Assembly (NCBI GenBank): GCA_001510385.1
Contig: LFFE01000017.1
Coordinates: 62,001-126,000 of the forward strand
Reading direction: 5' to 3'
Length of the DNA: 64,000 nt
Source of the DNA: Actinobacteria bacterium casp-actino5
GTDB lineage: Bacteria > Actinomycetota > Acidimicrobiia > Acidimicrobiales > Ilumatobacteraceae
The position numbers were made by a program, and so were the translations under genes. The notes below the pieces were generated by a model. It had not been told where the DNA came from. It ran no database searches and saw only the letters and a program-made list of their open reading frames with translations. This document shows, one piece after another, positions 57,209 through 64,000 of the stretch. Each line of letters begins with the position of its first letter. Position 1 is the first letter of the stretch.

Positions 57209-57301
57209 GGAGGTGTCCGAGCGCCTGGTGGGCTCCGCCGTCTTCAACACGGTTGGGACGGATGAACTCCGTCCGGCGGGTTCGATTCCCGTCCACCTCC
57301 G
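57209..57301 (+). tRNA. selC: selenocysteine tRNA (anticodon UCA)
   Basis: This 93-nt tRNA has the features of tRNA-Sec. The acceptor stem GGAGGTG pairs with CACCTCC with an eighth position mismatched, the anticodon loop CTTCAAC carries TCA to read UGA, the long variable arm is GGACGG/CCGTCC, and the T-arm is GGGTTCGATTCCC. CCA is not encoded. The gene points toward selB, whose stop codon begins 2 nt after the discriminator base, so the two genes are tail to tail. Its promoter overlaps that of the selenoprotein operon. Confidence 0.95.
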
Positions 57302-57302
57302 C

Positions 57303-59003
57303 TCATGGCTGACTGCCGCGTCCGCGAACTCGGCGATCACCAACACGCCGGGTCAGCATCATCTGATCAAGGCAATTTGCAAGCGGCAGTGCGTGCTTTC
57401 TTGTTACGCCAAGAGCATCCCGTAGTTCAGCGACTGTGAACCCGTCTGGGTCAGCACCCCACAGCAATTCAAGAACTGGTTGAAGTCCGCGCAACACCTC
57501 GGTATGGAAGTACACGCCATCGTGGCCAATCAGCACACCGAGACGGACCAGTCGCGCAACGACAGGTCGATCTGCACTGTCGATTGGCCCCGCTGCAACA
57601 CCTTCCACAAGGAAACGATCGATGAGCGGCGACTCAAGAGCCGGATCGACCCCTCCAAGCCGCGCAACTCCATGCTCGATAACAACACCATCGATTGAAC
57701 TCAATAGTGAACGTTCAATCTCGGTGCACTCAGCGACATCGAACGGGGCGGTGCCAAGCCGTTCACGGAGCGAGCGAAGAGTTGATTCCACAACAGTTGA
57801 CGCCGCGGTCCAAGGGCCAGCCACAGGCGCCACGTCGAGCCCAGTGAGTCGCCGGGCCTCAGCGATCGTGATCCAGCCGTGAGCAATCAATTGCTGTTCA
57901 ACTGACCCATCTGGAAACGATCGAGACGGTGACGAAATCGGTGCAACATCATTAACGATCGCCACTCCGACGACCTCTCCCACTCCCTGGTCGCGCAGCA
58001 CCAGACGATCTTGCGGACGGAGCGGAAGAGGGTCGTCAAACCTCATTCGATACCAATTCCGATGTGCGTTGTCCGCCCCGCCAACTGGACGAAGGTTGAC
58101 ATCTCGACGCGCTGAACCAATATGCGCGCTGAAGCCCTTCCCGTTCCGAATACTTGAACCTTCTAACAAATCGAGTACTACATCAACCGCGGTGGTATTC
58201 TGCCACTCTCCCTCTTCGACAAGTGCATCACCCCGCTCAAGCTCAGTGGTTGAAAGTCCGGAAACATTCACCGCGATCCGACTGACGGCAGCAACCTGCT
58301 CACATTCCACTCCGTGCCGCTGCACCCCCCGAACCGTCACCGAGCGGTCAGAACTAACAAGCACCAACTCACTGCCAACCGACACGCAACCCGACGAGAG
58401 AGTTCCAGTAACAATCGTGCCGGCACCCGTGATCGAGAACACTCGATCGACAAACAGACGCACAGGTACTGACGGTCGCTCCGATCGCTGTTCATCTACC
58501 GTTTGCACGACTCTCGCAAGTTCGTCAACGAGCGCAGCAACACCCTCACCCGTCACAGCAGATGTAAAGAACGGCTGAGACCACGAGATTGAAGACTGGC
58601 TGAGTAATTCGGTTACCTCGGAAGCGACCTGAGTGCGTCGTTCCATCGACACAAGATCAACCCGCGAAAGAGCAACTACCCCCGCCTCAGGCAGTGTCGC
58701 CTCGATGACTGCCAAATGCTCTCGTGTTTGCGCGCGGCCGCCCTCGACGGCGTCTACGACGAGCAAAGCAACTGACGCTTGAGACATCCCCGCAATCATG
58801 GTTTTGAGATAGTCCGCATGCCCGGGAACATCCACAATGTCGAGGGTGGTGCCATCTGAGGAAACGACATGACCAAAACCGAGGTCAAGTGTGAGACCTC
58901 GCCTGAGCTCTTCCGCATATCGGTCGGGTTCGATACCCGTCATCGCTCGCACAAGCGCCGACTTTCCATGGTCGACATGGCCAGCGGTAGCGATTACTGC
59001 CAT
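57303..59003 (-). CDS. selB: selenocysteine-specific elongation factor SelB
   Basis: This 566-residue EF-Tu-like GTPase has G1 GHVDHGKS near the N-terminus and G3 DVPGHADYL. G4 reads SRVD rather than NKxD, so the guanine-binding motif is divergent. The second half has winged-helix domains that bind the SECIS (LRSLRERLGTAPFDVAEC, VAELRDALGVTRKHALPL). It delivers Sec-tRNA to UGA codons with a SECIS. It starts 1 bp after selA ends, so the two are cotranscribed. Confidence 0.95.
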   Translation of the reverse strand: MAVIATAGHVDHGKSALVRAMTGIEPDRYAEELRRGLTLDLGFGHVVSSDGTTLDIVDVPGHADYLKTMIAGMSQASVALLVVDAVEGGRAQTREHLAVIEATLPEAGVVALSRVDLVSMERRTQVASEVTELLSQSSISWSQPFFTSAVTGEGVAALVDELARVVQTVDEQRSERPSVPVRLFVDRVFSITGAGTIVTGTLSSGCVSVGSELVLVSSDRSVTVRGVQRHGVECEQVAAVSRIAVNVSGLSTTELERGDALVEEGEWQNTTAVDVVLDLLEGSSIRNGKGFSAHIGSARRDVNLRPVGGADNAHRNWYRMRFDDPLPLRPQDRLVLRDQGVGEVVGVAIVNDVAPISSPSRSFPDGSVEQQLIAHGWITIAEARRLTGLDVAPVAGPWTAASTVVESTLRSLRERLGTAPFDVAECTEIERSLLSSIDGVVIEHGVARLGGVDPALESPLIDRFLVEGVAAGPIDSADRPVVARLVRLGVLIGHDGVYFHTEVLRGLQPVLELLWGADPDGFTVAELRDALGVTRKHALPLANCLDQMMLTRRVGDRRVRGRGSQP

Positions 59004-59004
59004 G

Positions 59005-60315
59005 TCAACGCTTCAACGCGAGTAGTGCGTCGATGATGTTGGCATCGTCTGTTTCGTGCACCGATCTCAAATCGATCCACGTGGCACCGTCGGCTACACG
59101 GGTGATCACCGGAAATGGTTTCGCACGTCGAAGCTGTTCGACGTGGTCACCTGAAACGACAACAGCGTGCGATGGCAACGTTGCTCCAGGTGCTGCTCCT
59201 GCGCCGACAACCGCTGATGACACTCGCGCCTCGCCGATACCCGCTTCAGCAATGATTCGTTGCGCGCGGCCTGCAAGCGCGTCATCACGAACCCCGACCA
59301 TCGCCCAGAACGGAATGTCCTCTGTCACGGTCCGATCAAGGTATGCCAGCAACACCTGCTGGAGCGGAACAATTGCGTGATGACCGGGTCGAAGGGCACG
59401 CATTAACGGGTGCTTCGCGCACTCCTCGATGAGATCTGAGCGACCAGCGATGATTCCGCATTGAGGACCACCTAGCAATTTGTCGCCACTAAACATCACA
59501 ATGTCGGCTCCGTCTTCAATACTTTGCTTCACTGATGGCTCATCAGTCACCCAGGTAGGGAAGGGACGCATTTCAGATGGCAACCACGGGGCTTGCGAGT
59601 CGAGAAGCCCGGAGCCCAGATCAACCGCAAGAACCGGGGGTAACGATGCCAACTCGCGTAGTGAGGCTGACTCGACGAATCCTTCTACAGAAAAGTTTGA
59701 TGGGTGCACCTTGAGCAGCATTGCGATGTCGTGATCTGGTGTTGAACACGCCTCTTCGTAATCCTCACGTCTCGTTTTATTCGTCGTTCCAACATCAATT
59801 AGTCGAGCCCCTGATCGCCGCATCACATCAGGGACTCTGAACCCGCCCCCGATCTCGACGCTCTCTCCACGAGAGACTGCAACACCCCGATTCTCGGCCA
59901 ATGCCGACAGCACCAGCAGTACGGCGGCCGCATTGTTGTTGACGACTAACGCGTCTTCAGCCCCCGTCAACATTCGTAGCAACGAGGCGATTGCGGTGTG
60001 TCGAGAGCCTCGGCTTCCGTCTTGAAGGTCAAACTCGACTGAGGTTGCCCGTTGCCCAGAAGTACCAGTGATTGGTGCCCGGCCAAGATTCGTATGCAAT
60101 AACACTCCGGTTGCATTGATGACTTCGCTGATGAGTGAGGCATGGAGTTGTTCACATAGCTGGCGGGCCACCTTCGCAGCGTCGTCAGGTTGTATTGAAA
60201 TTGCGCGCCGAACGCAGTCAACAAGTACCGCGTGCGGAAGATCGACTTCTGCTGAGAGCGCCCGGGCAAGCGCATCAACCGATGGCGGGCGCTGTGCCGT
60301 TTCGTTGTTACTCAT
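59005..60315 (-). CDS. selA: L-seryl-tRNA(Sec) selenium transferase SelA
   Basis: This 436-residue PLP enzyme converts Ser-tRNA(Sec) to Sec-tRNA(Sec) using selenophosphate. It has the family N-terminus (PSVDALARALSAEVDLPHAVLVD), ATGVLLHTNLGRAPI, and MFSGDKLLGGPQCGII containing the PLP-binding Lys. The start is ATG 60315; a TTG one codon earlier is possible. It lies 30 bp downstream of the monooxygenase gene and is followed by selB. selD, needed to make selenophosphate, is not in the window. Confidence 0.95.
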   Translation of the reverse strand: MSNNETAQRPPSVDALARALSAEVDLPHAVLVDCVRRAISIQPDDAAKVARQLCEQLHASLISEVINATGVLLHTNLGRAPITGTSGQRATSVEFDLQDGSRGSRHTAIASLLRMLTGAEDALVVNNNAAAVLLVLSALAENRGVAVSRGESVEIGGGFRVPDVMRRSGARLIDVGTTNKTRREDYEEACSTPDHDIAMLLKVHPSNFSVEGFVESASLRELASLPPVLAVDLGSGLLDSQAPWLPSEMRPFPTWVTDEPSVKQSIEDGADIVMFSGDKLLGGPQCGIIAGRSDLIEECAKHPLMRALRPGHHAIVPLQQVLLAYLDRTVTEDIPFWAMVGVRDDALAGRAQRIIAEAGIGEARVSSAVVGAGAAPGATLPSHAVVVSGDHVEQLRRAKPFPVITRVADGATWIDLRSVHETDDANIIDALLALKR

Positions 60316-60345
60316 CAACCGACGCCAATGCGCTCAACCCATCGA

Positions 60346-61977
60346 CTACGAGAGAACGAAGCCGTCATAGTTATTCGCAACGACTTTGTCGAGCCTCCGC
60401 CGGTAACGAGGCGCTCCGCCGTTGTAAATCATGTGCCGTTTGATGTCACGGCCATCAACGTTTGAGTTGTATCCGGTAAACCAGCTTTTGGCGTTTCTCA
60501 GCAGCACCATTCCGTAGAGTTCTTCGATCTCAGTTACCCACGCATCTTGAGCTTCTCGGGTGCACTCAATGCGCTTGAGTCCGTTGTTACGCATGTGTCC
60601 TACGAGATCAGAAGCCCATTCAACCGAAGTCTCAATCGCCCGTGGGAAGTTCGTTGAGACTGAAGCACCTTGTGGTCCGGCGAGCATGACAAGGTTCGGG
60701 AAACCTTCGACCTGAACTCCTAGATAGGTTCGTGGCCCTTTCTCCCACTCGTCGCGGAGCCGGCGGCCATCTTTGCCGAAGAACTCAATCCGGTCGAACG
60801 CACCAGTGATGGCGTCAAACCCAGTCGCGTAAATAATGAGATCAAACTCGTATGTCTCTGCGGAGGTCTTGATTCCTTCAGCAACAATTCGGTCAATTGG
60901 TTGCTCAGAAATATCGACGAGGGTCACATTGTCAAGGTTGTATGCCTCGTAGTAGTTCGTCTCCATCGGCACGCGCTGCACTCCAAATCCGTGATCCTTC
61001 GGAATCAGTTTTTCTGCCAGCACTGGGTCGTTAACGCGTTCACGAATCTTGTTCGCGATGAAGGCCGAAAATTCGGCATTCGCGTCCTCTTCCATGAGCA
61101 CTTCTCGATAATTCGCCAACCAAATTCCAAAACCCGGCTTGTCATACAGGTCATCCCAGAACTCATAGCGTTCCTGAGCGGTCGCATCATGGAAGGATCC
61201 ATCAGTTGGCCCATGAATAAACCCGCCCGGAGTTTCCGCACAACGCGCAAAGATCTCGTCGTAACGCTTTCTGATATCCGCCATTTCCTCATCGCTGATG
61301 AGGCCGTTCTTTAACGGTGCGCACCAGTTTGGTCGACGCTGGAATACGTGAAGTGACTTCACATTCTCTGCAATCGCTGGAATGATCTGCACCCCGGTAG
61401 CACCGGTGCCGATCACAGCAACTCGCATCTGCGACATATCAATTGGTTCTTTTGGCCAGTTGTAGGTATGAAATGACTGACCGGTGAAGTCCTGCTGGCC
61501 TTCATACCTCGGCAAGGTAGGTGCTGACAGCAACCCAATTGCAGGCAGCAACAAATCGCAGGTCATCACGTCACCGCCACCGAGGTGAAGTGTCCAACGG
61601 TTGGCGTCGTCGTCCCACTCAGCCTTCTCGAGTTGCTGATTGAAACGCATTCCATCACGAAGCCCAAACTTCTCAACGACGTACTGCAGGTATTTCAAGT
61701 TTTCTGGCTGCGGAGAGAATCGTTCTTTCCAATGCCATTCATCAAGAAGTTCTTTTGAGAACGAATAGCCGTATGAGTAACTCTCAGAGTCAAAGCGGCA
61801 GCCGGGGTAACGGTTCCAGTACCAAGTACCTCCGAAGTCATCGCCTGCTTCAAGTACGAGAGCGTCAACACCAAGATTGCGGAGCCGATGTAGCGCATAG
61901 ATTCCGGCAACCCCTGCGCCAATCACGATGACCTCGTGATGCTCTGCGGTGTTTGCACTCGACTTCTGATCACTCAA
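60346..61977 (-). CDS. Baeyer-Villiger-type flavin monooxygenase
   Basis: This 543-residue protein has two Rossmann motifs (IGAGVAGIYALHRL, IGTGATGVQIIPAIA) and the type I BVMO fingerprint FTGQSFHTYNWP (FxGxxxHxxxW). It uses FAD and NADPH to insert oxygen next to a ketone, giving an ester or lactone. The substrate is unknown. The start is TTG with AGGGGA upstream. It is the first gene before selA in the same direction, 30 bp away, so selAB may depend on its promoter. Confidence 0.9.
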   Translation of the reverse strand: MSDQKSSANTAEHHEVIVIGAGVAGIYALHRLRNLGVDALVLEAGDDFGGTWYWNRYPGCRFDSESYSYGYSFSKELLDEWHWKERFSPQPENLKYLQYVVEKFGLRDGMRFNQQLEKAEWDDDANRWTLHLGGGDVMTCDLLLPAIGLLSAPTLPRYEGQQDFTGQSFHTYNWPKEPIDMSQMRVAVIGTGATGVQIIPAIAENVKSLHVFQRRPNWCAPLKNGLISDEEMADIRKRYDEIFARCAETPGGFIHGPTDGSFHDATAQERYEFWDDLYDKPGFGIWLANYREVLMEEDANAEFSAFIANKIRERVNDPVLAEKLIPKDHGFGVQRVPMETNYYEAYNLDNVTLVDISEQPIDRIVAEGIKTSAETYEFDLIIYATGFDAITGAFDRIEFFGKDGRRLRDEWEKGPRTYLGVQVEGFPNLVMLAGPQGASVSTNFPRAIETSVEWASDLVGHMRNNGLKRIECTREAQDAWVTEIEELYGMVLLRNAKSWFTGYNSNVDGRDIKRHMIYNGGAPRYRRRLDKVVANNYDGFVLS

Positions 61978-62064
61978 TGTGGTTCCCCTTTGGTTTCTTC
62001 CTGAACGCTAGACGCCACACCGCAATTCACTTCAAACGGAGCACACCGAGGCCATACTGGTTTC

Positions 62065-62097
62065 CTCATTTTGCTACGTTCTGAATACCGAAATGAG
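62065..62097 (+). promoter_or_regulatory. inverted repeat upstream of the enoyl-CoA hydratase operon
   Basis: CTCATTT ... AAATGAG (7-bp arms, 19-nt spacer) lies just before the enoyl-CoA hydratase start and between it and the divergent BVMO. It could bind a dimeric regulator; no regulator gene is adjacent. Confidence 0.3.
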
Positions 62098-62108
62098 TGG
62101 GGGAATTC

Positions 62109-62963
62109 ATGGGGGAAGCAGTTCGAGTTGTCGATGCCAATGGTGTACGAACCATGACGTTGTGCCGGCCAAAGGAGTACAACACCATCACTCCCCAGCT
62201 TCGTGACGAACTTGGAGCGGCAATTGATTCCGCTCAACACGACCCCAACATCCGGGTGTTGCTTCTCGATGCCGAGGGGCCAGCATTCTGTGCGGGATAC
62301 GACCTCGGTTGGGCGACGGGCGAGCAAGCAGCTGAGAGCGCGTCAACGGATCACCGCGCCTGGGACTCCGCGTCAGACCTTCACATGATCGGCGAGTTTG
62401 CTGCCACGTGGGCAAAACTGCATGATTCAGTGAAGCCCACCATCGCTGCGGTCACTGGCTGGTGTATCGCCGGTGGAACCAACATTGTGTTCAACGCCCA
62501 CATGATCATTGCCAGCGAGTCTGCTCGTTTCGGTTACCCACCCTCACGCGTGTGGGGCATCCCCGAGGCGCCTTGGACATGGGTGGCTCGAATGGGGTTG
62601 CAACGGGCGCGTCGTTTCATGCTGACCGGCGATGAGATCACTGCACGCATGGCACTCGACATGGGATTAGTGCTCGAGCTCACCGATGATGACAAACTTT
62701 CCGACGCAGCCAGAGAACTCGCGAACCGCGTGGCACAAGTACCAGCCAGCCAGCTTGAGATGATCACGCGATCACTCAATGCGGTCGCCGATCACATGTA
62801 TGACCCTCCAGCATCTCGGCGTCTCGGAACACTTTTCGATGGTGTTGCCCGACATAGCCAAGAGGGCGATGACTTTGTTGCCCGCGCCGAAGAGGTTGGG
62901 TTCAGAGAAGCCGTCCGAGAACGAGATCGGCCATTTGGCGATTACGGCGAACGAAAGAATTAA
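62109..62963 (+). CDS. enoyl-CoA hydratase/isomerase family protein
   Basis: This 284-residue crotonase has FCAGYDLGWATG (oxyanion hole) and AVTGWCIAGGTNIVFNAHMIIASESARFGYPP. It acts on acyl-CoA intermediates. The ATG at 62109 has GGGGGA about 4 nt before it; the frame is open from GTG 62097. It is followed by an acyl-CoA synthetase (43 bp between genes), likely cotranscribed. Confidence 0.88.
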   Translation: MGEAVRVVDANGVRTMTLCRPKEYNTITPQLRDELGAAIDSAQHDPNIRVLLLDAEGPAFCAGYDLGWATGEQAAESASTDHRAWDSASDLHMIGEFAATWAKLHDSVKPTIAAVTGWCIAGGTNIVFNAHMIIASESARFGYPPSRVWGIPEAPWTWVARMGLQRARRFMLTGDEITARMALDMGLVLELTDDDKLSDAARELANRVAQVPASQLEMITRSLNAVADHMYDPPASRRLGTLFDGVARHSQEGDDFVARAEEVGFREAVRERDRPFGDYGERKN

Positions 62964-63006
62964 CCCAGCAACAACACCTCACGTTTCACCGCGAAGGATG
63001 CATGAC

Positions 63007-64000
63007 ATGACGACTCCACCCCTAAAAATAAGCCACACGGTTGGCCCAACCGCTCCGCCAATTCTTGATCTTACGATTGGCGATGTCCTTCGACGCGCCG
63101 CCGCAGAGCGACCGGACCAGCCCGCACTCATCGCCTCGAATACGGGTGCGACGTGGACCTTCGTTGAGTTGTTGTCTGATGCTGAGGCAGTCGCTCGAGA
63201 CCTCGTCGACCGATTCGAACCTCACAGTCGAATCGCGATTTGGGCTCAGAACCTTCCTGAATGGGTTATCGCTGAATATGCGATTGCCCTTGCCGGAATG
63301 GTGATCGTCACCGTCAATCCAAACCTGCTCGAAGACGAAGCGGCGTATGTCTTCAACCAGTCGAAATCTGCTGGAGTGATCGCGTCGAGCAGTTATCGCG
63401 GAAGAAACTTAGTGAGTACTGCTGAACAGTTGATGGAGCGTTGCCCATCGGTGCGTGAGGTAATGCCACTTGGAGAACTCACCCAGGTCGCTGACTCGGC
63501 GAGATCATCGACTACCACCCTTCCGCAGCCGGACCCAAGTGACCTTGTCATGATTCAGTACACGTCTGGTACCACCGGTTTCCCGAAGGGGGCAAGCTTG
63601 CATCATCGGGGACTGGTGACCAATGCACTCCACAGCACCCTCCGCAACGGGAGCAAACCGGGGGATGTCATGCTTGGTGCAATGCCGCTCTTCCACACTG
63701 GTGGCTCAGTGCTTGCCGTGCTTGCTTCTGGCACCCGGATGTTGACGATCGTGACGGTCGAGGAATTTGAGCCCGGTCATGTGCTTGACACTTTCGAAAA
63801 GTACGCGGTCACTCTCGGTGGCGGGGTCCCGACCATGCTGATCGCAATGATGGAGCACCCGACATTTAAGGATCGTGACCTTTCGGCTCTGACGACCATC
63901 ACATCGGGCGGTTCAACCGTGCCCGCCGCTCTCGTCGAGCGGTTTGAACGTGAGGTGGGAGCAAAACTCACCATTGTTTTCGGGCAGACAGAGATGTCTC
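63007..64000 (+). CDS. acyl-CoA synthetase (AMP-forming), truncated by window end
   Basis: The frame is open from ATG 63007 to the end of the window, 331 codons. It has FxxL-type N-terminal segments, the P-loop YTSGTTGFPKGA, PLFHTGG and the adenine-binding region TSGGSTVPAALVERFE with GQTEMS at the edge. It is an adenylate-forming acyl-CoA ligase of the FadD/CaiC type that activates a carboxylic acid. GAAGGA lies about 9 nt before the ATG. The C-terminal domain is outside the window. Confidence 0.9.
   Translation, partial: MTTPPLKISHTVGPTAPPILDLTIGDVLRRAAAERPDQPALIASNTGATWTFVELLSDAEAVARDLVDRFEPHSRIAIWAQNLPEWVIAEYAIALAGMVIVTVNPNLLEDEAAYVFNQSKSAGVIASSSYRGRNLVSTAEQLMERCPSVREVMPLGELTQVADSARSSTTTLPQPDPSDLVMIQYTSGTTGFPKGASLHHRGLVTNALHSTLRNGSKPGDVMLGAMPLFHTGGSVLAVLASGTRMLTIVTVEEFEPGHVLDTFEKYAVTLGGGVPTMLIAMMEHPTFKDRDLSALTTITSGGSTVPAALVERFEREVGAKLTIVFGQTEMS

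Overview
This window looks like a chromosome segment of a moderately GC-rich actinobacterium, most likely a marine or freshwater member of the Acidimicrobiia. The evidence is gene content and order: a CarD-type regulator, cinA-pgsA-rimO-ftsK-rnj-dapA in a row, rimP-nusA-ylxR-infB-rbfA-truB-ribF-rpsO-pnp, an inositol-1-phosphate synthase, a green-type proton-pumping rhodopsin, and many lipid and steroid-like catabolic genes. Many genes also appear to be leaderless: a TANNNT box sits 6-7 nt before an ATG or GTG. The exact taxon is an inference.

Layout. 0-9 kb: a truncated DUF2786 gene, an alpha/beta hydrolase, tRNA-Gly, the rhodopsin, a PfkB kinase, a Nudix hydrolase and a histone-deacetylase-like amidohydrolase, facing a leaderless operon of aminotransferase, short-chain dehydrogenase (SDR) and cytochrome P450. 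9-35 kb: a long, almost entirely minus-strand housekeeping stretch (carD, tRNA-Arg, cinA, pgsA, rimO, ftsK, rnj, dapA, dapB, M16 peptidase, pnp, rpsO, ribF, truB, rbfA, infB, ylxR, nusA, rimP). It is interrupted at 18.7-22.9 kb by a TetR/diiron-protein pair, an acyl-CoA ligase and a membrane protein. 35-51 kb: proS, then catabolic and lipid genes (hormone-sensitive-lipase-like hydrolase, alpha-hydroxy acid oxidase, MaoC hydratase, SDR, geranylgeranyl-reductase-like enzyme, enoyl-CoA hydratase, CMD protein, HpcH aldolase, a desaturase-Rieske fusion, an MBL hydrolase, an EamA transporter) and ino1 facing a LysR regulator.

51-60 kb is a selenocysteine island and the most interesting part. It holds selA, selB, a tRNA-Sec with a UCA anticodon and a selenoprotein gene whose in-frame UGA (55413-55415) encodes Sec in a U-G-S-C-x-x-C motif. 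A perfect 8-bp, 3-nt-loop hairpin begins 11 nt after that UGA and is a very good bacterial SECIS candidate. The selenoprotein lies downstream of a CxxC protein of unknown function and upstream of a DUF169 gene, fdhD and a formate-dehydrogenase-like molybdoenzyme. That molybdoenzyme has Cys where FdhH has Sec, so it is not the selenoprotein. The -10 boxes of tRNA-Sec and of the selenoprotein operon overlap on opposite strands, which could couple charging capacity to selenoprotein expression. selD is not in the window.

60-64 kb: a Baeyer-Villiger-type monooxygenase, an enoyl-CoA hydratase and the start of an acyl-CoA synthetase that runs off the end.

No stretch longer than about 200 bases lacks a gene. 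The largest gap, 35321-35523, holds a leader hairpin of the rimP-nusA operon and the proS promoter. I saw no insertion sequences, phage genes or CRISPR arrays. All identifications are from reading the translations and motifs; no database search was run.
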